Source: Phenylobacterium sp. (lineage in GTDB: Bacteria; Pseudomonadota; Alphaproteobacteria; Caulobacterales; Caulobacteraceae). From it: 64,000 nt of DNA. Location of the stretch: NCBI RefSeq assembly GCF_030681155.1, contig NZ_JAUXXE010000065.1, forward strand, positions 1 to 64,000, read 5' to 3'. Made by a program: the position numbers and the translations under genes. The notes beneath the pieces were generated by a model, which was not told the origin of the DNA, did not search any database, and saw nothing but the letters and a program-made list of their open reading frames with translations. This document shows, in pieces, positions 17,609-27,050 of the stretch (positions within the stretch are counted from its first letter, which is position 1; each line of letters opens with the position of its first letter).

Positions 17609-18487
17609 CTATTCGGCTGCGGTCTTAAGTCCCGCCGGCATTCTGGAGCGGTGATACGGCCTGTCGCCCAGCACCGTCGCGCGGTTCATGATCCGGCGGT
17701 GGGGCAAGTAATCGTTCACCGCGTAGTGCTGGGTCACGCGATTGTCCCAGAAGGCGATGGCGTTGTCCTTCCAGCGCCAGCGCACCAGGAACTCCGGCTT
17801 CTGGATGTGCTCGAACAGCATGTTCAGGATCGCATCGCTTTCCTTGCGACGTAGGCCCTTGATGCGGTCGGTGAAGCCGAAATTGACGAACAGGCCATCT
17901 TCGCCGGTTTCCGGGTGGGTGCGGATCACTGGGTGCAGCACCGGCGGGTTTTCAGCCACGGCCTTGGCATGCTTCTCGGCCCCCGCTCCCTCCGCCACGA
18001 TGCCTCTTTGCGGGAAGCCGCGCGCGAAGTCGTGGACGCCGTCGAGGCTGGACAGGAACTGGCGAAACGGCGGCGACAGCGCCTCGTAGGCGGCTCGCAT
18101 GTTGGACCAGATGGTGTCGCCGCCTTCCGGCGGCAGCAGCTTGGCGTAGAGGATTGAGGCCATCGGCGGCGTCTGAATGAAGGTGACGTCGGTGTGCCAG
18201 CTGTCGTTGTCTGTCGGGTTGTCCTTGTGGTTGTCGAGGATGAACAGCTCGGGCGCCTCGGGCACGCCCGGATAGAGCGGGTGGGTGTGCAGGGCGCCAA
18301 ACCGGGCGGCGAAGTCCCGGTGCTGGACCGGGGTGATGTGCTGGTCTTCGAAGAAGATCACCTGATGCTTGAGCAGCGCCTGGTGGATTTCCTCGAACTG
18401 TTCGGCGTCCAGCGGCTTCGACAGATCAACGCCTTCCACCACCGCCCCGATGGTGGGCGTCAGGGTCGTCACTTGGAACTTGGCCAT
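17609..18487 (-). CDS. TauD/TfdA-family dioxygenase (292 aa)
   Basis: An iron/2-oxoglutarate enzyme with the ligands His98 and Asp100 (WHTDVTF) and about His254 (QHYAVND), and the co-substrate Arg in PHRRIMNR (about 265-269). Family members release sulfite from taurine or oxidise related sulfonates, sulfates or ethers. The start MAKFQVTTLTPTIGAVV fits the family. It is convergent with the glycosyltransferase gene, only three bases apart. The substrate is unassigned, though sulfur acquisition is plausible. Confidence 0.9.
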   Translation of the reverse strand: MAKFQVTTLTPTIGAVVEGVDLSKPLDAEQFEEIHQALLKHQVIFFEDQHITPVQHRDFAARFGALHTHPLYPGVPEAPELFILDNHKDNPTDNDSWHTDVTFIQTPPMASILYAKLLPPEGGDTIWSNMRAAYEALSPPFRQFLSSLDGVHDFARGFPQRGIVAEGAGAEKHAKAVAENPPVLHPVIRTHPETGEDGLFVNFGFTDRIKGLRRKESDAILNMLFEHIQKPEFLVRWRWKDNAIAFWDNRVTQHYAVNDYLPHRRIMNRATVLGDRPYHRSRMPAGLKTAAE

Positions 18488-18625
18488 GTCTAGCGCTCCG
18501 CTTGGGTATCGCATCTAAGCGCGGAAACGCCGCCCTCGCCAGAGCCGTGACGTCGTTCTGCGAGTTCAATGGAAATTCGGCCTCGTCCATCTAGGGCGCG
18601 GACGGAATCATGCGATCTAGCGGCC

Positions 18626-18895
18626 ATGCCCAGCCCGCCCGGATTGCCTGAGTTCGACCTCCCGATGATCTTCGGGGATAAGATGGCTGGCCTGGGATAC
18701 CAGGCGGGCGTCTGCCGGCTGGCGTTCTCCGCCAACACCGCCGACGAAGCTGGCCAGGAAGAGATGGTCAAGACCGGCTACCTGATCCTGACGCCAGGCT
18801 GCATGCTCGAACTGCGCAGCCAGATCGACCAGATCCTCACCGAACTCGAACGCCAAGGCGTCATCAGCTTCACGCCCGACAAGCTCGACGGCTAA
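18626..18895 (+). CDS. Small hypothetical protein (89 aa)
   Basis: Starts MPSPPGLPEFDLPMIFGD. A strand-rich middle (YQAGVCRLAFSANTAD) is followed by a strand and a helix (GYLILTPGCMLELRSQIDQILTELERQG). The last part is like the DUF3467-type small proteins that end in 'L.P..A..L...I...L', but the match is too weak to name it. It is divergent from the TauD gene and 114 bases before the MFS gene. No function assigned. Confidence 0.5.
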   Translation: MPSPPGLPEFDLPMIFGDKMAGLGYQAGVCRLAFSANTADEAGQEEMVKTGYLILTPGCMLELRSQIDQILTELERQGVISFTPDKLDG

Positions 18896-19009
18896 CGGGT
18901 GCCAAGGGCGGCGAGCCGCCTATCAGATCAGGCGAAGCCGAACATCAACCCTGGCGCTGACGGGGCTGTCCGGTTCAGATGCCGCCGTTAGTTCGGGGGA
19001 ATCAAAAAC

Positions 19010-20209
19010 ATGGCCAAGGCCATCGGGGGGCGGCTCGCTCCAGGCTTCATCGTCGCCATCTGTTTCGGGATCGCGGCGCTTGAAGGCTATGACATCCAGG
19101 CCTTTGGCGTGGCCGCGCCGCATATGGCTCCCGAACTGGGCCTGGGGCCGGCAGAGCTAGGCTGGGCGGGAAGCGCGGCCATGTTCGGCCTGGTCGTCGG
19201 CGCACTCTCCGGCGGCTGGCTGGCCGACCGGTTTGGTCGCCGGCCGGTGCTGACCGTCTCGGTGGCGCTGTTCGGGATATTCTCCGTCGTCACCGCCCTG
19301 GCTCAAAGCTTCGAGGTCCTGACCCTGGCGCGCCTGGCGACCGGAATCGGCTTTGGCGGCGCCATGCCCAACCTGATCGCCATCGCCACCGAGATCAGCC
19401 CGCCAAATCGCCGGGCGATGACCACCACCAGCATGTTCTGCGGCCTGCCGGCCGGCGGCGCGGTGGTCGCCTTGCTGGCCCAGTTTGGCGGGGAGTCGCT
19501 GGATTGGCGGATGATTTTCCTGATCGGTGGAGCCCTGCCGATCCTGCTGGCGCCGGTAGTGTTCTTCTTCCTGCCGGAAACCCGTCCCGCGCCGACCGAG
19601 GACCTGGATCGCCGGGTGATGCGCGGCCTGTTCGCCGAAGGGCGAGCGACGGCGACCCTGTTGATCTGGGTGATCTTCGCTCTCGACCTGCTGGTGACCT
19701 ATCTGCTGCTGAACTGGCTGCCGACCCTGGTGGTCGCCAAGGGCTTCACCGCCGTCGAGGGGGCCTCTGCGTCGTTCTGGATGAATATCGCCAGCGTCGG
19801 CGGGGCTTTGCTGCTCGGCTGGACGGCGGACCGTTTCGGCTACCGCTGGCTGCTGGTCAGCGTCTATGCGGGCCTGGCCGTTGCGCTCTATGTGCTGGCC
19901 CAGGCGACAGGGATGCCGGCGGTGATCGCGGGCTCGGCCGCGGCTGGGCTGACCGTGGTCGGCGGGCTCTACGTGCTCTACGCGCTCGCCCCTTCCTACT
20001 ATCCACCGCACATCCGCGCGGCTGGAGCCGGCGCGGCGATCGCTGTCGGCCGGCTGGGCTCGATCGGCGGGCCGCTCATAGCCGGCGAGCTACGCGCCGC
20101 CGGCTATGGCCCGGGCGACGTGCTGATGGCGCTGATCCCGGCGGTGCTGCTGACGACGGCGTGCGTCTGGGCGCTCACCACCTTCTGCAAGCCTCACCCA
20201 GAGGCTTGA
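19010..20209 (+). CDS. MFS transporter, aromatic-acid:H+ symporter type (399 aa)
   Basis: Twelve hydrophobic segments are visible. The signature loop between helices 2 and 3 is GGWLADRFGRRPVL (about 66-79), and the early motif in helix 1 is EGYDIQAFG, characteristic of the AAHS (PcaK/MhbT-like) branch with its acidic 'GYD' residue. It would import an aromatic acid or related anion with protons. Its last 16 bases overlap the end of the convergent glycosyltransferase gene. No degradation genes are next to it, so the substrate is open. Confidence 0.87.
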   Translation: MAKAIGGRLAPGFIVAICFGIAALEGYDIQAFGVAAPHMAPELGLGPAELGWAGSAAMFGLVVGALSGGWLADRFGRRPVLTVSVALFGIFSVVTALAQSFEVLTLARLATGIGFGGAMPNLIAIATEISPPNRRAMTTTSMFCGLPAGGAVVALLAQFGGESLDWRMIFLIGGALPILLAPVVFFFLPETRPAPTEDLDRRVMRGLFAEGRATATLLIWVIFALDLLVTYLLLNWLPTLVVAKGFTAVEGASASFWMNIASVGGALLLGWTADRFGYRWLLVSVYAGLAVALYVLAQATGMPAVIAGSAAAGLTVVGGLYVLYALAPSYYPPHIRAAGAGAAIAVGRLGSIGGPLIAGELRAAGYGPGDVLMALIPAVLLTTACVWALTTFCKPHPEA

Positions 20210-21435
20210 GCCGCCTTGCGCGAGGCGCGGGTGGCGGCCATCGCCGCCCGTTGCACGCCGTCGGGCAGGGTGGTGAACCAGGCCTGCGGCGATAGGCGTT
20301 CGGCGACGCGCTTGCGGCCGGCTTCGACCAATCGCGCAGCGAGGTCCGGCTCGGCGCGCAGGCGCTGCAGGGCCTTGGCGGCGGCCAGAAGGTCCGGCTC
20401 GGCCCAGCTTTGCCCGCGATAGATACCCTGGGGATCGTCCACCGCGATCGGGCTCGACGGCACGATCATGGCGCAGGTCTCGTCCATGAAGTCGGCGTTT
20501 CCCGACCAGCCGGTGGCGACCACCGGCGTGCCCAGGGCCATGGCCTCGGCCATCGTCAGGCCGAACCCCTCGGCTCGGTGCAGCGAAATCAGCACGTCGG
20601 CGGTCGCGATCAGCGACTTCACCTCGCCATAGGGCCAGACCTCGTCGACCACGGTGACATTGGACGGCGCGGAGGCCTTGAGTTTGGCTAGTAGGTCGGG
20701 GAACAGCTCGCCGCGTTGGGTCTTGATGACCAGGCGAGCGGTCGGGTCGTTCGGGAACGCCTGGGCGAAGGCCTTGATCACGCCCTCGGGATTCTTGCGC
20801 GCGGCCGAGGAGTTGAAGTCGAACAGGGTCACGGCCAGGAAGCCGGGGCCGCGGGGGGCGGGGATCACGCCGCGATAGTCTTCGATGAACAGCGGATGGG
20901 GCACCACCCGCACTGGAGCGGCCGCGCCGCGCAGGGCGTCGGCGGTGTAGGTACTGGGCGCCCAGACCCCGTCGAGCAGCGCCGCATCCTTCAGCCAGGA
21001 TTTCGGCGCCTTGGGCAGTTCCCACGCCCAATAGCCGTAGCGCGGGCCACGGACGTTCTTCGGACCGAGGAAGGCCAGGGCGGCGAGGATTTCCGGCGCG
21101 TTGATGTGAAAGATCCAGGCGCCTGGCGAGCGGGCGGCTTCGGACGCGCCGATCCAGTCGAGGCGAGCCCCCGAGACGTCGACCTGTTCGACGGGGACGC
21201 CCAGCGCCTCGAAGGCGCGGACGGCCAGCTTGGCCGACGCCGCGATGCCGTAGGACCCGCCGAAATCGCCGACTACCCGGATCGGGCCGGAGAAGTCTTC
21301 GGCGGCGTGAGGCTTGCGCGCCTGGCGCCGAACGTAGGCTTCCAGCGCAGGACCCAGGATCGGTTGGGCCAGTCGCCGGACCGGCTCAGGCGTCAGGCTG
21401 CGCCAGACGCCGCGCGTGGTGGAAAGCAGGCTCAT
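20194..21435 (-). CDS. GT4-type glycosyltransferase (413 aa)
   Basis: A GT-B enzyme. The acceptor-side domain carries WAWELPKAPKSWL and DGVWAPSTYTADAL (about 135-165). The nucleotide-sugar domain has DVLISLHRAEGFGLTMAEAMALGTPVVAT (in outline, about 285-310). Its ATG overlaps the upstream gene's stop (ATGA at 21432-21435), placing it last in the minus-strand export operon. A clear paralogue lies at 27051. It probably acts on the glycan exported by the ABC transporter encoded upstream. Confidence 0.9.
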   Translation of the reverse strand: MSLLSTTRGVWRSLTPEPVRRLAQPILGPALEAYVRRQARKPHAAEDFSGPIRVVGDFGGSYGIAASAKLAVRAFEALGVPVEQVDVSGARLDWIGASEAARSPGAWIFHINAPEILAALAFLGPKNVRGPRYGYWAWELPKAPKSWLKDAALLDGVWAPSTYTADALRGAAAPVRVVPHPLFIEDYRGVIPAPRGPGFLAVTLFDFNSSAARKNPEGVIKAFAQAFPNDPTARLVIKTQRGELFPDLLAKLKASAPSNVTVVDEVWPYGEVKSLIATADVLISLHRAEGFGLTMAEAMALGTPVVATGWSGNADFMDETCAMIVPSSPIAVDDPQGIYRGQSWAEPDLLAAAKALQRLRAEPDLAARLVEAGRKRVAERLSPQAWFTTLPDGVQRAAMAATRASRKAAQASG

Positions 21436-23312
21436 GCGCTGGCAGATCCCCAGGTGACGCCCTGGCTCAGCAAGGCGATGGCGTCAGCGGGAATCAGACC
21501 GCGGTCGGTGCGATAGACCAGCTTGGCGACCTTCGCCGGCACCGGGGCGGGGGCGCCTTCCGGCGTGCGGAAACGGCTGGACGCCGCGTCGAACACCAGG
21601 GCGTCGCCGCCGGCGGCTCCGGGCGTCCAGCGTTCCAGGACCAGCAGGGTGTTGATCGCGCCGGTCGCCGGCTGGCGAAGTTCGACGCCGGGTACGCGGC
21701 GAACGCTGAGCCGCGCCATTTCGAACACCGGGTGGCTGTCGACATTTGGGGGCAGGGCGGCGACGTCGATGCCGTACTCGGCCAGGCCGCCGCCGATCAG
21801 CCAGCGCAGGAAGGCGAAGCGTTCGGAGAAGCTGCCGAGCGGAAAGAGCCGCTGTAGGTCGCCTCGGCTCTCCCAGATCGACAGGAACAGGCGCGGGAAG
21901 GGATGACCGCGCGCCAGTTCCCGCACAGGGGAGTTGAAGCTTGAGCGCAGGCCGCTGGCGACGTGGCTTGGCCAGTCGGCGCGGTGGGCTAGGCCATAGG
22001 CGGCCAGTCGGAGTTTGGCGTCGGACGTCTCCTCGCCGATCTGGCGCGCCGCGCGCAGGGCGAGATCGGGATCGGAGAACGCGTCTTGCGGCGCGAGCCG
22101 CGCCGAGAACCGGCCATCGAGCGATTCAGGTCCGAGCAACCAGGCTTTCAGTCCAGCCTCGTCGCCGGCGAAGCGGTCACGCAGGTCCCGGCGCGCCGAC
22201 TGCATGGCGGTGATCGCCGGCGCGGTCTGGTCGGCGACCAGCCATCGGGTCAACTCGGCCGAACTGGCCAGCCAGTCGCCATCGGGCGGCGCTATCGGAT
22301 CGCGGATGATCTCGCCCGGACGGATATCGGCCCAGGCCTCGGCGGCCGGCGTCAGTCCCCCGCCAAAATCCTCGCCCGCCCTGGCGGCGGCCAGCATCCG
22401 GCGGCGGGTGTCCTTGGCGATCGGTTTGCCCGACGGGAAGTTGCGATGCCCATAGGGGATGGCCGAGGCCTCGGCGTGTCCGTTGCGCAGCAGGGCGCCG
22501 GCATAGTCCTTCATCAGCGCGGCCAGGGGCGAGCCCGGCTGCACGCGGATCCGGTCCTGGTGCTTGGAGAGCAACTCCGGGCGGGCCGGATCGAAGCCGG
22601 AGAAGTGGAAGAAGGTCAGCGGCTCGCCGTCCACGCTCCAGCCGCCTTGAGGACCGGCGACGTTGCGGCCCTCCAGGTTCCAGTAGGCGAGGTTGAGGCT
22701 GGGGCTCCGCAGCAGGGCCAGGTCGCTGACGAAACCGGGGGCCAGGTCCATCCACTTCTGGTCGGTGAACAGGCCGTTGGCGAAGTCGACGCGGCAGTCG
22801 AAGCGCAGCTTTTCGGCCCACCAGTCGAGCAGCGCCACGATCTGCGGCTCGGCGCGCGCGGCCATGAAGCCGAGATTGTAGGCCCCCGAGGTCAGGATCA
22901 CGTGGTCGTTGGGATTGGCCTGACCGAGCAATGGCCGCGTAGTGTGTGGCGTCAGGGCCAGCGGCGCGCGGGCTAGGCCCTCGCGCACCATGTCCAGCGG
23001 GCGATAGACCCAGATGTCCGGATCGAGATAGACGCCGGCGCTCACGCCCTCTTCGGCCAACAGCGCCTTGAAGGCGTGGGGCTTGACCGCGGTGTTCAGC
23101 TCCAGCGCGTCGTAATAGGCGCACATGGCCGCGAAGTCGGGGACCAGGGTCGCGGCGTCGATCGTGCGGATGCTGGGGTCCTGGAAGGCGATCGGACCAT
23201 CGGTGGTCACCACCACGCGGCGAACGCCGGGCTCGACGCGGCCCAGGCTCTCCATCAGGCAGGCGGCCTGGGCGCCGTAGTTGCGCGAAACGATGGTGAA
23301 GATGACGTCCAC
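21432..23312 (-). CDS. GT-A fold glycosyltransferase with long C-terminal region (626 aa)
   Basis: Residues 1 to about 270 look like a GT8-like GT-A domain: FTIVSRNYGAQAACLMESL at the start and the metal-binding DPD at 97-99 (YLDPDIWVY). FTDQKWMDLAPGF follows near 185-200, and a late His-containing strand (FFHFSGFDP) follows. The same sequence of motifs is in the shorter protein at 34469. The remaining roughly 350 residues are unrecognised and helical in part. It lies between the ABC ATPase gene and a GT4 gene, so it probably adds a sugar to the exported glycan. Confidence 0.8.
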   Translation of the reverse strand: MDVIFTIVSRNYGAQAACLMESLGRVEPGVRRVVVTTDGPIAFQDPSIRTIDAATLVPDFAAMCAYYDALELNTAVKPHAFKALLAEEGVSAGVYLDPDIWVYRPLDMVREGLARAPLALTPHTTRPLLGQANPNDHVILTSGAYNLGFMAARAEPQIVALLDWWAEKLRFDCRVDFANGLFTDQKWMDLAPGFVSDLALLRSPSLNLAYWNLEGRNVAGPQGGWSVDGEPLTFFHFSGFDPARPELLSKHQDRIRVQPGSPLAALMKDYAGALLRNGHAEASAIPYGHRNFPSGKPIAKDTRRRMLAAARAGEDFGGGLTPAAEAWADIRPGEIIRDPIAPPDGDWLASSAELTRWLVADQTAPAITAMQSARRDLRDRFAGDEAGLKAWLLGPESLDGRFSARLAPQDAFSDPDLALRAARQIGEETSDAKLRLAAYGLAHRADWPSHVASGLRSSFNSPVRELARGHPFPRLFLSIWESRGDLQRLFPLGSFSERFAFLRWLIGGGLAEYGIDVAALPPNVDSHPVFEMARLSVRRVPGVELRQPATGAINTLLVLERWTPGAAGGDALVFDAASSRFRTPEGAPAPVPAKVAKLVYRTDRGLIPADAIALLSQGVTWGSASA

Positions 23313-23367
23313 TGGCGCCCTGTAGCCCCCGACTTGGTTTCGACTCCCGACTTGGCTGCGTGCGATG

Positions 23368-24123
23368 TCAGGCGGCGGCGAGCAGTTCGTCCAGCTTCTT
23401 GACGTCCATGATCGGCGAGGCGACCCCGCTTTCGATCCGCATGACCTTGTTGCAGTAGAGTCGGATCAGCTCCAGGTCATGGGAGGCGAGCACCAGGATG
23501 CCGGCCCGTTCCATCAGTTCCAGGATCCGCTTGTGGGCGATCTTCTGGAAGTCGGCGTCGCCGACGGCGATCCATTCGTCCATCAGGATGACGTCGGCGT
23601 GGACGGCGGTGGCGACCGCGAAGGCCAGGCGCGCCTGCATGCCCGCCGAATAGGTCTTCAGCGGCATGGCCAGGAACGGGCCAAGACCGGTGAAGTCGGC
23701 GATCTCGTCCATCCGATCCTCGATCTCCTTGGCGGTCAGGCCGGCGATGCGGCCCCGCAGTCGGATGTTGTCGAGGCCGGTGGCCGAGGGATCGATGCCC
23801 AGGCTGAGGTCGAGCATGGCCGCGATCTGGCCGTGCACGTCGATGGTGCCCTCGTCGGGCTCATAGGCGCCGGCGAGCGCACGCAGCAGCGTGGTCTTGC
23901 CAGAGCCGTTGTGGCCGATAAGCCCCAGGCGGTCGCCCGACCGGAGCTGGAGGTTGATGTTCGAAAGCGCGGTGACTTCCGTCGCGCCCATACCCGTGCG
24001 CCCGAGTTTTCCGCCGACCGTGATGCGCGCCAGGTGCTTCTTGAGCGACTTGGCGTCCACGCCATAGACGGGGAAGCGCAGGGACAGGTCGGTGACCGTG
24101 ATCGAAACCTGGGGACCCTTCAT
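23368..24123 (-). CDS. wzt: ABC transporter ATP-binding protein, polysaccharide export (Wzt/KpsT type)
   Basis: Walker A is GHNGSGKT (70-77), the signature YSAGMQARLAFA (158-169), and Walker B VILMDEW (178-184). The 251-residue length means there is no C-terminal carbohydrate-binding domain, unlike full Wzt, so it resembles KpsT or the short O-antigen ATPases. The gene overlaps the permease gene by the ATGA at 24120-24123. Together they would flip a lipid-linked glycan across the inner membrane. The symbol is by analogy. Confidence 0.9.
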   Translation of the reverse strand: MKGPQVSITVTDLSLRFPVYGVDAKSLKKHLARITVGGKLGRTGMGATEVTALSNINLQLRSGDRLGLIGHNGSGKTTLLRALAGAYEPDEGTIDVHGQIAAMLDLSLGIDPSATGLDNIRLRGRIAGLTAKEIEDRMDEIADFTGLGPFLAMPLKTYSAGMQARLAFAVATAVHADVILMDEWIAVGDADFQKIAHKRILELMERAGILVLASHDLELIRLYCNKVMRIESGVASPIMDVKKLDELLAAA

Positions 24124-24953
24124 AGGTAGTGCACAATCCTGCGACGAATGAGGGCGAAGGTGGTGAAGGTCGCGGCCCAGCCGACGACGGCCAGCACGCT
24201 GAGGAAGATATAGGTCGTAGCGCTGACACTCTGGCCCAGCAGCGGGGCCCGGACCACATCCAGCAGGTGGTAGAATGGATTAAACAGCAGGACCGCATGG
24301 TCCAGCAGCCGTCCGCCCGGCAACCAGAATACCGGCGTCATGAACATCGCGAACTGGATGACTGACCCGACGATCTGCGGAATGTCGCGGAATCGCGCCG
24401 AGGCCATGCCGGCGGCCAGGCTGACCCACGAGACGTTCACCATCAGCAGAACCAAGCCGATCAGGCCCATACCCAGATTGGTCTGGCGCCAGTGGTCGTA
24501 ATAGATCAGCACGCCGACGATGATCACAGCGTGGTGCATCAGATTGATCACGTTGCGCATGATCGTGCGCCACACGAAGGTGAACATCGGCAGCGAGGTC
24601 TGGCTGAGAATCCCCGAGGCCTGGACGAACGTCCCGCAGCCTTCGATGATCACATTGGACATCAGTCCCCAGAACACGATGCCGAGGGCGACATAGGGGA
24701 TGAACTCGTTGACCGGCACCTTGAACAGGTTCGCGTAGAGGAACCCGATCCCGGCCACCATCAGGCCCATGGACAGGGTGATCCAGAACGGACCCAGCAT
24801 CGAGCCGCGATAGCGGGAAACGATATCGTGCCAGGCTAGCGACCAGGCCAGCCCTATCCGCTGGGTCGACGCGCGCAGATCGGCGAACGCCATGCTGAAC
24901 TCGTGCATGGGCCCGCGCCGTCCGGTGCGCACCATGTGTTGTACGGATTGCAT
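24120..24953 (-). CDS. wzm: ABC-2 type polysaccharide export permease (Wzm type, 277 aa)
   Basis: Six hydrophobic segments fill the protein after a cytoplasmic N-terminus that has the family motif WHDIVSRYRGSMLGPFWI (about 41-58). A GGGAG sits seven bases before the ATG. It pairs with the ATPase encoded directly downstream. Export of an O-antigen or capsule-like polymer made in the cytoplasm is the expected job, with the glycosyltransferases of the same operon as polymer makers. Confidence 0.92.
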   Translation of the reverse strand: MQSVQHMVRTGRRGPMHEFSMAFADLRASTQRIGLAWSLAWHDIVSRYRGSMLGPFWITLSMGLMVAGIGFLYANLFKVPVNEFIPYVALGIVFWGLMSNVIIEGCGTFVQASGILSQTSLPMFTFVWRTIMRNVINLMHHAVIIVGVLIYYDHWRQTNLGMGLIGLVLLMVNVSWVSLAAGMASARFRDIPQIVGSVIQFAMFMTPVFWLPGGRLLDHAVLLFNPFYHLLDVVRAPLLGQSVSATTYIFLSVLAVVGWAATFTTFALIRRRIVHYL

Positions 24954-25137
24954 CTAGTCTCCCGACCAAGAGCTTGAAGGCGGAAAAAGGCGGTCCCGCC
25001 GAAGTCGCTCGCGCCGGTGGGTAACAGGTCGCATTTTGCGGCGCAAGCATGGCGCCGACCCAGTAATCCAAAGGAAAAACCGTGTCGGCGCTGGGATCGG
25101 CGTTATCGAACCAGGCTATGTCCTCGAATGGCGGCGA

Positions 25138-26175
25138 CTAGCGGACGATCCAGGACTCGGCGCCGACATTTGTGAACCGGGCGGCCTGGGCCGTGCCGCC
25201 GAAGGTCGAGAGCAACCGCTTCAGGCCTTCGCGCTGGGTCGGATCGACCAGGAACATCATGAAGCCGCCGCCGCCGGCGCCGGAGACCTTGCCGCCGAAG
25301 ACGCCAAAGGCCTTGGCTGCGTCATAGACCTTGTCGATGTCGGACGAGGAGATGTTGTGGGCCAGCTTCTTCTTGGAGCTCCAGCCCGCGTCGAGCAGGG
25401 CGCCGAAGCTCGGCACGTCGCCGGCCAGCAGGGCGTCGCGCATCTCAAACGCGCCAGCCTTGAGGGCATGCAGCCCCTCCAGCGGTCGGGTCGAGTGGCT
25501 TTTCATATTGGCGCGCTGCTCGTCGATGATCGCTGCGGATTCGCGGCTGACGCCTGTGAAGTAGAGGACGAGCGAAGCCTCAAGCTCCTTCATGACGTGA
25601 TCGGCTGAGGGCACCGGCTCCACCGAGGCGCGGCAATCGGCCATGAAGTGCATCATGTTCAGGCCGCCGAACGCGGCGGCGTAGTGATCCTGCGCGCCGC
25701 CGGCGAGCCCGAGCTCGCGGCGTTCGATATCGAAGGCGAGGCGGGCGATGGCGTGGGCGTCCATCTCCAGACCCATGAACCTGCGCATGGCCTCGACCAT
25801 CGCGACCACCAGGGCCGAGGACGAGCCCAGGCCCGAGCCGGGCGGGCAGTCGGCGTAGGAAACCATGGTCAGCGGGATGGCGACGCCGCCGGCGTAGTCG
25901 GCCATGAAGCGGTTATAGACGCCCTTCAGCAGGCGCAGCGGCTCGTCGGTCGGCAGCGGCGCGTTGGCCGGCGCCTGCCACGACTGATCGCGATCGGCCG
26001 CCACCAGCAGCACCTGATCATCGTCGCGCTTCTGGACGCTGACGTGGGCGAACAGGTCGATGGCTGCGTTCAGGACCACGCCGCCATACTCGTCGCAATA
26101 GGGCGAGACGTCGGTCCCGCCGCCGCCAAAGCCCAGCCGCAGGGGGGCGCGAGCGCGCACCAGTTCGTGACTCAT
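25138..26175 (-). CDS. GHMP-family sugar kinase (heptose-7-phosphate kinase HddA-like, 345 aa)
   Basis: The ATP loop is PPGSGLGSSSALVVA (about 112-126). The N-terminal sugar site RAPLRLGFGGGGTDVSPY (about 9-26) and the C-terminal GKVSGAGGGGFMMF (about 295-308) are typical of HddA, which phosphorylates C1 of D-glycero-D-manno-heptose 7-phosphate on the way to GDP-heptose. No isomerase (gmhA) or guanylyltransferase (hddC) lies in the window, so the exact substrate (heptose or fucose-like sugar) is inferred. It lies 184 bases upstream of wzm and probably feeds the exported glycan. Confidence 0.85.
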   Translation of the reverse strand: MSHELVRARAPLRLGFGGGGTDVSPYCDEYGGVVLNAAIDLFAHVSVQKRDDDQVLLVAADRDQSWQAPANAPLPTDEPLRLLKGVYNRFMADYAGGVAIPLTMVSYADCPPGSGLGSSSALVVAMVEAMRRFMGLEMDAHAIARLAFDIERRELGLAGGAQDHYAAAFGGLNMMHFMADCRASVEPVPSADHVMKELEASLVLYFTGVSRESAAIIDEQRANMKSHSTRPLEGLHALKAGAFEMRDALLAGDVPSFGALLDAGWSSKKKLAHNISSSDIDKVYDAAKAFGVFGGKVSGAGGGGFMMFLVDPTQREGLKRLLSTFGGTAQAARFTNVGAESWIVR

Positions 26176-26354
26176 AGCCGGCTTGTGGGTCCTTGGGCCC
26201 GGTTCCCGAAGTCAGGCGGGGTTAGTGGCCGTCGCCTCGATTGGCAACCTTGATCGGATTTTCGGGCGTGCGGCCTAGCGGCGGCGTCTTGGCCTATCTA
26301 TCTGGCTCAAGCGCCCCTGCTTGCGGCCGGCGCCTGGTTGTCCGGAGCATGCGT

Positions 26355-27050
26355 ATGTCGGCCTACCTGCTTCGCGCGGGCGTCCTTTCCCTGGTGTTGA
26401 TGTTATCGGCCTGCGACCAGCCGGCGCCGTGGGCGCGCGCGGCGGTGGCCCCGCCCCAGACCCTGGTCGCCACCAAGCCCCGCGCCCAGGCCATCATGTG
26501 GAACGAGGGAAAAGACGCTTTCGAGATCGCTGGGAAGCCACTGAAGGCTGGGCGGCTCTGGACCTTTGATGGCTCGACCGAAGGCTTCGTATTGACCGGC
26601 GGAGCGGCCCTGCCGGGCGCGCCGGTAGGGTTGGAGATACAGAACCAGCGCGCAGATCCGATGCTGCGTTCGCCTACCGGCCTGGCGCTTGATGGGCGCC
26701 GTTTCTCACTGGTGCTGGTTCGGATGACGCGCACGCGGCCCGGAGCGGCGTGGGATGGTGCGATCTTCTACCGCACCGCCAATCACGGCGAGTCCGGCGA
26801 GTTCCAGGCCAAGCCAGTCGACGGCGCGAACCCGGCCGTCAATGAAACCGTGGTGGTGGTCTACGACATGTCCCGCTTGAAGAGTGGCGGCGACGATTGG
26901 CAAACCTCGCAGATCGACCAGATCCGCGTGGACACTGACGACCAGGCTGGAGGCGGCTTCGTGATCCATCAGATCGCGGTCACCGAGAACCCCGGTCCCG
27001 AGGCGCTGACGACAGCGCCGGCCCAGCCGACGACGCTCGCCGCCCGCTGA
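26355..27050 (+). CDS. Lipoprotein of unknown function (231 aa)
   Basis: Signal MSAYLLRAGVLSLVLMLSACDQP has lipobox LSAC. The mature protein is beta-rich and looks like a carbohydrate-binding jelly roll (AGRLWTFDGSTEGF..., FSLVLVRMTRTRPG, IDQIRVDTDDQAGGGFVIHQIAV, in outline). The second ATG is chosen because GGAG lies seven bases before it, but only one base before the first ATG. It is divergent from the GHMP kinase gene and ends one base from the convergent glycosyltransferase gene. Glycan binding is a guess. Confidence 0.65.
   Translation: MSAYLLRAGVLSLVLMLSACDQPAPWARAAVAPPQTLVATKPRAQAIMWNEGKDAFEIAGKPLKAGRLWTFDGSTEGFVLTGGAALPGAPVGLEIQNQRADPMLRSPTGLALDGRRFSLVLVRMTRTRPGAAWDGAIFYRTANHGESGEFQAKPVDGANPAVNETVVVVYDMSRLKSGGDDWQTSQIDQIRVDTDDQAGGGFVIHQIAVTENPGPEALTTAPAQPTTLAAR

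Noticed and set aside
25036..25608. Plus-strand frame over the GHMP kinase 3' end
   Set aside because: It is antisense to a gene with strong motif support.
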